Assembly: GCA_021851785.1 (NCBI GenBank)
Contig: JAJZBV010000003.1
Location: forward strand, 132,692 to 196,691
Origin: Pseudomonadota bacterium
GTDB taxonomy: Bacteria > Pseudomonadota > Alphaproteobacteria > Acetobacterales > Acetobacteraceae
Length of the DNA: 64,000 nt
Reading direction: 5' to 3'
Shown: piece by piece, positions 59,313 to 64,000 of the stretch
How positions within the stretch are numbered: the stretch's first letter is position 1
Layout of the letters: every line of letters starts with the position of its first letter
Translations under genes and position numbers: made by a program
Notes under the pieces: generated by a model
The model's input: the letters and a program-made list of their open reading frames with translations, nothing else
Told to the model about the DNA's origin: nothing
Database searches by the model: none

Positions 59313-61124
59313 ATGAACGCGATTTCGAAACCCTCACGTGGCGCCTATGATGTCATCGACCACGCCTATGACGTCATCGTCGTCGGCGCCGGCGGCGCCG
59401 GGCTGCGCGCGACCCTCGGGATGGGCGCGGCGGGACTGAAAACCGCCTGCATCACCAAGGTTTTCCCGACCCGCAGCCACACCGTCGCGGCGCAAGGCGG
59501 GATCAGCGCCACGCTCGGCAACATGAGCGCCGATGATTGGCGCTGGCACATGTACGACACCGTCAAGGGCTCGGACTGGCTCGGCGATCAGGACGCGATC
59601 GAATATATGTGCCGCGAGGCGGTGCCGGCGGTGTACGAACTCGAACATTTCGGCGTCCCGTTCAGCCGCACCGAGGACGGAAAAATCTATCAGCGTCCGT
59701 TCGGCGGGCACATGACCGATTACGGCAAAACCCCGGCGCAGCGCGCCTGCGCCGCCGCCGACCGCACCGGCCACGCCATTTTGCACACCCTCTATCAGCA
59801 GAGCCTCAAGCACGGCGTCGAATTCTTCATCGAGTATTTCGCGATCGACCTGATCATGGACGAGGAAGGGGCGTGTCGCGGCGTCATCGCCTGGTGCCTC
59901 GATGACGGCACCATGCACCGCTTTCGCGCCCCGCTCGTCGTGCTCGCGACCGGCGGCTATGGCCGCGCCTATCTCTCCTGCACCTCCGCCCATACCTGCA
60001 CCGGCGATGGCGCCGGCATGGCGCTCCGCGCCGGCCTCCCGACCCAGGACATGGAATTCGTGCAATTCCACCCGACCGGCATCTTCCCCGCCGGCTGCCT
60101 GATCACCGAGGGGGCGCGCGGCGAGGGCGGCTATCTCACCAATGCCGAGGGCGAGCGCTTCATGGAGCGCTATGCGCCGACCGCGAAGGATCTCGCCTCG
60201 CGTGATGTCGTGTCGCGCTCGATGACCATCGAAATCAACGAAGGAAGAGGCTGTGGGCCGAACAAGGACCATATCCTGCTCCATCTCGAACATCTCGGCG
60301 CCGAGATGTTGCATCAGCGTCTGCCGGGGATTTCCGAGACCGCGCGGGTGTTTTCCGGGGTCGATGTGACGAAGGCGGCGATCCCGGTTCTGCCGACGGT
60401 GCATTACAACATGGGCGGCATCCCGACCAATCTCCACGCCGAGGTGCTGCGCCCGACCCGAGATGACCCGGACGCGGTGGTGCCGGGGCTGATGGCGATC
60501 GGCGAGGCGGCGTGTGTTTCGGTTCATGGCGCGAACCGGCTCGGTTGCAATTCCCTGCTCGACATCATCGTCTTCGGCCGCGCCGCGGCACTCCGCGCCG
60601 CCGAGACCATCACCCCCGGCACCAAGCCGCCGCCGCTTCCGCCGCGCGCCGGCGAGGCGGCGCTCGACCGTTTCGATGGCATCCGCAACGCCCGGGGGGG
60701 CACGCGCGTCGCCGCGCTGCGCGAGACCATGCAGCGCACCATGCAGAGCCACGCCGCCGTGTTCCGCACCGCGAAAAGCCTCTCCGAGGGGGTTGCGAAG
60801 ATGAAAAACCTCTGGGACGGCATGGCGGATATGGAGGTCAGCGACCGCAGCCTGATCTGGAACAGCGATCTCATGGAGGCGCTGGAACTCACCAATCTGA
60901 TGGGCAGCGCACTCACCACCATCACCAGCGCCGAGGCCCGTCACGAAAGCCGCGGCGCCCACGCCCATGACGATTATCCCGAGCGCGACGATGCCGAATG
61001 GATGAAACACTCGCTCTCCAGGTGCGATACCAAAGGCGAGGTTTCGCTCGCCTATCGCCCGGTGAAAATGCAGACGCTGACCAACGAAGTGTCGGTGTTT
61101 CCGCCGAAGAAACGGGTCTATTGA
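59313..61124 (+). CDS. sdhA: Succinate dehydrogenase flavoprotein subunit
   Basis: A 603-residue FAD enzyme oxidising succinate to fumarate. [17 protein letters not shown] is the FAD loop and [17 protein letters not shown] includes the His that covalently binds [31 protein letters not shown] in part, [26 protein letters not shown] in part and [13 protein letters not shown] hold active-site residues. The C-terminus [20 protein letters not shown] is standard. Start and length match the family; it is 70 bases after sdhD and 38 before sdhB. Confidence 0.96.
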   Translation: MNAISKPSRGAYDVIDHAYDVIVVGAGGAGLRATLGMGAAGLKTACITKVFPTRSHTVAAQGGISATLGNMSADDWRWHMYDTVKGSDWLGDQDAIEYMCREAVPAVYELEHFGVPFSRTEDGKIYQRPFGGHMTDYGKTPAQRACAAADRTGHAILHTLYQQSLKHGVEFFIEYFAIDLIMDEEGACRGVIAWCLDDGTMHRFRAPLVVLATGGYGRAYLSCTSAHTCTGDGAGMALRAGLPTQDMEFVQFHPTGIFPAGCLITEGARGEGGYLTNAEGERFMERYAPTAKDLASRDVVSRSMTIEINEGRGCGPNKDHILLHLEHLGAEMLHQRLPGISETARVFSGVDVTKAAIPVLPTVHYNMGGIPTNLHAEVLRPTRDDPDAVVPGLMAIGEAACVSVHGANRLGCNSLLDIIVFGRAAALRAAETITPGTKPPPLPPRAGEAALDRFDGIRNARGGTRVAALRETMQRTMQSHAAVFRTAKSLSEGVAKMKNLWDGMADMEVSDRSLIWNSDLMEALELTNLMGSALTTITSAEARHESRGAHAHDDYPERDDAEWMKHSLSRCDTKGEVSLAYRPVKMQTLTNEVSVFPPKKRVY

Positions 61125-61162
61125 GCGCCAAGCGATAGAAAAGACCCAAGGGACAGAAAGAC

Positions 61163-61945
61163 ATGGTCGAATTCGCACTTCCTGCCAACAGCAAGGTCGG
61201 CCAGGGGAAAACCCATCCGGCGCCCCAAGGGGCCAAGCGCGTCAAGGAATTCCGCGTCTATCGCTGGAGCCCGGATGACGGTGAGAAGCCGCGCATGGAC
61301 AGCTATACGATCGACCTCGACCAATGCGGGCCGATGGTTTTGGACGCGCTGATCAAGATCAAGAACGAGGTCGATAGCTCGCTCACCTTCCGCCGCTCCT
61401 GCCGCGAGGGGATTTGCGGCTCCTGCGCGATGAACATCGACGGCACCAACACCCTCGCCTGTCTCAAGCCGCTCAACGAGGTCAAGGGCGCCGTCCGCAT
61501 CAACCCGCTGCCGCATATGCCGGTGGTCAAGGATCTGGTGCCCGATCTCACCCAGGCCTATGCCCAGTTGCGCAGCATCGAGCCCTGGATGCAGGCCGAT
61601 ACGCCGCCGCCGCCGGATGCCGAGCGGCGCCAGAGCGAGGACGAACGCGCCGCCCTCGATGGCATGTGGGAGTGCATTCTCTGCTTCTGCTGCACGACGA
61701 GCTGCCCGAGCTATTGGTGGAACGGTGATCGCTATCTCGGCCCGGCGGTGCTCCTTGCCGCCTATCGCTGGATCGCCGATAGCCGCGACGAGGCCGCCGG
61801 CAAACGGCTCGATGCGCTGGAGGATCCGTTCAAGCTCTATCGCTGCCACACCATCATGAATTGCACGGAGACCTGCCCCAAGGGCCTCAACCCGGCCAAG
61901 GCGATCGGCAAGATCAAGCAATTGCTGGTCGAGCGCCAGGTCTGA
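61163..61945 (+). CDS. sdhB: Succinate dehydrogenase iron-sulfur subunit
   Basis: A 260-residue electron-transfer subunit. [21 protein letters not shown] in part binds [2Fe-2S], [16 protein letters not shown] binds [4Fe-4S] and [17 protein letters not shown] binds [3Fe-4S]; the Trp/His region near the third cluster contributes to the quinone site. It completes sdhCDAB. GGGACAGAAAG precedes the ATG. Confidence 0.96.
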   Translation: MVEFALPANSKVGQGKTHPAPQGAKRVKEFRVYRWSPDDGEKPRMDSYTIDLDQCGPMVLDALIKIKNEVDSSLTFRRSCREGICGSCAMNIDGTNTLACLKPLNEVKGAVRINPLPHMPVVKDLVPDLTQAYAQLRSIEPWMQADTPPPPDAERRQSEDERAALDGMWECILCFCCTTSCPSYWWNGDRYLGPAVLLAAYRWIADSRDEAAGKRLDALEDPFKLYRCHTIMNCTETCPKGLNPAKAIGKIKQLLVERQV

Positions 61946-61973
61946 CCCGGCTTGTGGGCAAAGGTGGCGGGTG

Positions 61974-62636
61974 ATGTTCGCGGGCGATATCACCTCGCCG
62001 CGGCGGCGCCTCGCCGCCTGGGCGGATAGTTTTTTCGTCGATCACGCGTTTTTCCGCATTTTCTGGCATAATTTCGCGACCGTCGCCGAAGGGCGCCTCT
62101 ATCGCGCCAATCACCCGATTCCGGCCTGGCTCGCGCAGGCGACCAGGCGCCATGGCTTGCGGACGGTGATCAATCTCCGCGGCGCGCGTCTCTGCGGGTC
62201 GGATGCGCTGTCACGCGAGGCCGCGGAGCGGCTCGGCCTTCGCCATATCTACGCGCCGTTCGAGAGCCGGGGCGCGCCGCATCGCGACCGCATCCTCAAT
62301 CTCGCCGCGATTTTCGCCGATCTGCGTGAACCGGCGCTCATTCATTGCAAATCCGGCGCCGATCGCGCCGGGCTCGCCGCCGGCCTCTTCATCCTGATCA
62401 ATGGCGGCACCTCACGCCAGGCGCTGGCGCAGCTCTCCTGGCGGTTTTTGCATATTCGCGCCTCCTCCACCGGCATTCTCGATGCGTTTTTCGCGATGTA
62501 CGCGCGCGAGGCGGAGGGAAAAAAACCGTTTCTCGACTGGGTGCAGGACGATTATCACGAAGAGCGTCTCCGCGCCGAATTCCACCCGAGCCGCGCCGCC
62601 GATCTGCTCAACGACCGGCTGCTGGCGCGGGAATAG
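61974..62636 (+). CDS. Cys-dependent (dual-specificity-like) phosphatase
   Basis: A 220-residue protein with the phosphatase loop HCKSGADRAG, that is C125-x5-R131, preceded by GRLYRANHPIPAWL and TVINLRGARLCG as in bacterial dual-specificity/tyrosine-phosphatase-like proteins. There is no signal peptide. Phosphotyrosine, inositol phosphate or lipid-linked phosphate are possible substrates. The start is ATG 61974 (GTG 61971 possible). It follows sdhB by 28 bases, and its last 29 bases overlap the convergent transporter gene. Confidence 0.82.
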   Translation: MFAGDITSPRRRLAAWADSFFVDHAFFRIFWHNFATVAEGRLYRANHPIPAWLAQATRRHGLRTVINLRGARLCGSDALSREAAERLGLRHIYAPFESRGAPHRDRILNLAAIFADLREPALIHCKSGADRAGLAAGLFILINGGTSRQALAQLSWRFLHIRASSTGILDAFFAMYAREAEGKKPFLDWVQDDYHEERLRAEFHPSRAADLLNDRLLARE

Positions 62637-63933
62637 GCGAGGCGTCGTCCCCGCCGCTCAGCGCCGCGGCGGTGATCGGCCCACGGATCACCACGAAATA
62701 GGCGATCGCGGAAAACACCCCGATCGCCGCCCCGACCAGAAGGGCGGGGACGAAAGAGCCGGTCGCGGTGACGATCAAGGCGGTGACCGTCGGCGCCAGC
62801 GCGCCACCGAGATAGCCGCCGAAATTCTGAATGGCGCCGATCGAGGCGGTATAATTCGGCGGCGCCGCGACCGACGCCATCGCCCAGCAACTGCTCGATG
62901 TCGCATAGCCGAGAAACACCGCCGCCGAGATGCAGGCGATGGCGATCGTGTTGCTTTCGACCTCGGCGGCGAGAACGGTGAACAGCGCCATGCCGATGAG
63001 CGCGATCGACATCGGGTATTTGCGGGCGTTGATGGGTGAGAGTCCGAGTCGCGCCAGCACATCGACGATCCAGCCGCCGAAAATCCCGCCGACCACGCCG
63101 GCGGCCGAGGGGATGGCCGCCGCCCAGCCGGTTTTGGCGATGGTCATATGGCGCTCGATTTCGAGATAGCCGGGAAGCCAGGCGGTATAGACCCAGGTGA
63201 GATAGATGGTGCCGAAATAGCCGAGAATCATGCCCCAGGTCATGCGGAAGCGGAACAGCCGCCGCCATTCGTGAAACCGCGTCGGCGCCCGCGCCCCAGG
63301 CGGATCGCCCTCGGTGAGGCGGGCGGTTTCCTCGGTGGTGAGCGGGACGGATTCGATATCGCGGTAGATCAGATACCAGAGCGCGGCGACGATGAGACCG
63401 GCAAACCCCATGATCAGGAACATCCAGCGCCAGCCGAAAGCGAGCATGAGAAAGGTCAGCAGCGGCGCGCCGATGGCATTGCCGAGGGTCGAGGCGCAAT
63501 TGAAAATGCCGGTCGCGAGGCCCCGGTTCTGCACCGGAAACCAGTCGCGCACGACCCGCGCCCCGGTCGGAAATTGCGGCGCCTCGCCGAGGCCGAGCAG
63601 CATGCGGGCGGCGAAAAACTCCCCGAAATTGCGGACAAGCCCGCCCAAAGCCTGCGCGCCCGACCACAGCGCGAGGCCGAGCGCAAGCAGAAGCCGCGGC
63701 CCGAGGCGATCGACCAGGGCGCCGGCCGGAAGCTGCGCGAAGGCATAGGCCCAGAGGAAGGCCGAAAGCAGATACCCCATGTCATTGATCGAAAGGCCGA
63801 GATCATGACGCACCAGCGGATTGGCGATGGCGAGGGTCGCGCGGTCGATGTAGTTGACGACCCCGCTCAGCACCAGGAGCGTGAGTGCCGCGCGCTGCAT
63901 GAAGCGGATGCGTGGCGTCGATGCGGCGGCCAT
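62608..63933 (-). CDS. MFS transporter, ACS-type (hexuronate/glucarate-like)
   Basis: A 441-residue 12-helix carrier. VNYIDRATLAIANPLVRHDLGLS in helix 1, GALVDRLGPRLLLALGL after helix 2 and GLGEAPQFPTGARVVRDWFPVQNRGLATGIFN in part match the ACS subfamily for glucarate, galactonate and hexuronates. A GGGGGAGATACC region precedes the ATG at 63933. It overlaps the 3' end of the phosphatase gene by 29 bases (convergent). The remaining 67 bases (63934-64000) hold its upstream region only. Confidence 0.87.
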   Translation of the reverse strand: MAAASTPRIRFMQRAALTLLVLSGVVNYIDRATLAIANPLVRHDLGLSINDMGYLLSAFLWAYAFAQLPAGALVDRLGPRLLLALGLALWSGAQALGGLVRNFGEFFAARMLLGLGEAPQFPTGARVVRDWFPVQNRGLATGIFNCASTLGNAIGAPLLTFLMLAFGWRWMFLIMGFAGLIVAALWYLIYRDIESVPLTTEETARLTEGDPPGARAPTRFHEWRRLFRFRMTWGMILGYFGTIYLTWVYTAWLPGYLEIERHMTIAKTGWAAAIPSAAGVVGGIFGGWIVDVLARLGLSPINARKYPMSIALIGMALFTVLAAEVESNTIAIACISAAVFLGYATSSSCWAMASVAAPPNYTASIGAIQNFGGYLGGALAPTVTALIVTATGSFVPALLVGAAIGVFSAIAYFVVIRGPITAAALSGGDDASPIPAPAAGR

Positions 63934-64000
63934 GTTTGGTATCTCCCCCCGAAATTGTCCTCAGCATGGCGGGTTATGCGTGGTTGATCCAGAGTGTTCC

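Overview
The window is 64 kb of a GC-rich chromosome from an alphaproteobacterium, most likely Rhodospirillales and probably Acetobacteraceae. This is inference from gene families and order. Lineage markers are a plant-type glutamate-cysteine ligase, an HdaA-type DnaA regulator next to ppk, a 50-residue aa3-type oxidase subunit IV, and a lexA gene with the alphaproteobacterial SOS box GAAC-N7-GAAC in its own promoter. Most of the window is dense core genome with many ATGA overlaps. No rRNA, tRNA or CRISPR array was seen.

Layout. 0-6.7 kb: end of an S41 protease, a PaiB-like flavin protein, a BTAD/TolB/TPR regulator, gshA, rsmE, ubiA. 6.8-11.7 kb: an MFS transporter overlapping a fused metallophosphoesterase-radical SAM gene, a collapsed IS3 element, and an orphan substrate-binding protein. 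11.7-17.3 kb: a hydantoinase/5-oxoprolinase, a MarR-like regulator and a transporter around a palindromic operator. 17.5-24.3 kb: plsC, a YdcF protein, ftsX-ftsE, a zinc-ribbon protein, lexA with a coupled membrane protein, the oxidase subunit, purN-purM. 24.4-32.4 kb: an AI-2E family permease, hdaA, ppk, ppx, a PanE-like reductase, argG. 32.4-34.7 kb: a small accessory island with an IS630 relic, an inverted copy of the 10.4-kb leader, and an AT-richer AAA ATPase with a TOPRIM-like half. 34.8-44 kb, all minus strand: hslV-hslU-mutL-pstSCAB-phoU-phoB. 44-54 kb: a transporter/lyase/SDR operon, an SbmA/YddA-type ABC protein, DUF1499, a broken acyl-CoA dehydrogenase, an SMP-30 lactonase with an ACS-type transporter, sodB, yajC, a DUF815 ATPase. 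54.5-64 kb: a sugar-acid dehydratase-SDR-thiolase operon, sdhCDAB, a Cys-dependent phosphatase and a further transporter.

How the genes work together. The pst-phoU-phoB block is a phosphate-starvation unit whose promoter carries two PHO-box-like sites; phoR is not beside it. ppk and ppx make and degrade polyphosphate. The 44-47 kb and 50-58 kb blocks look like carboxylic-acid and sugar-acid catabolism feeding the TCA cycle beside sdh. lexA and the membrane gene overlapping it are likely co-induced by DNA damage.

Most unusual items: (1) the phosphoesterase-radical SAM fusion, which has lost the ligands of one metal site and kept those of the other; (2) a ~152-bp inverted duplication 22 kb apart carrying the leader and signal-peptide start of a binding-protein gene; (3) the solitary AAA/TOPRIM gene in the island; (4) a family of palindromic intergenic repeats after several genes; (5) a divergent MarR/hydantoinase operator and a probable ATT start codon next to it.
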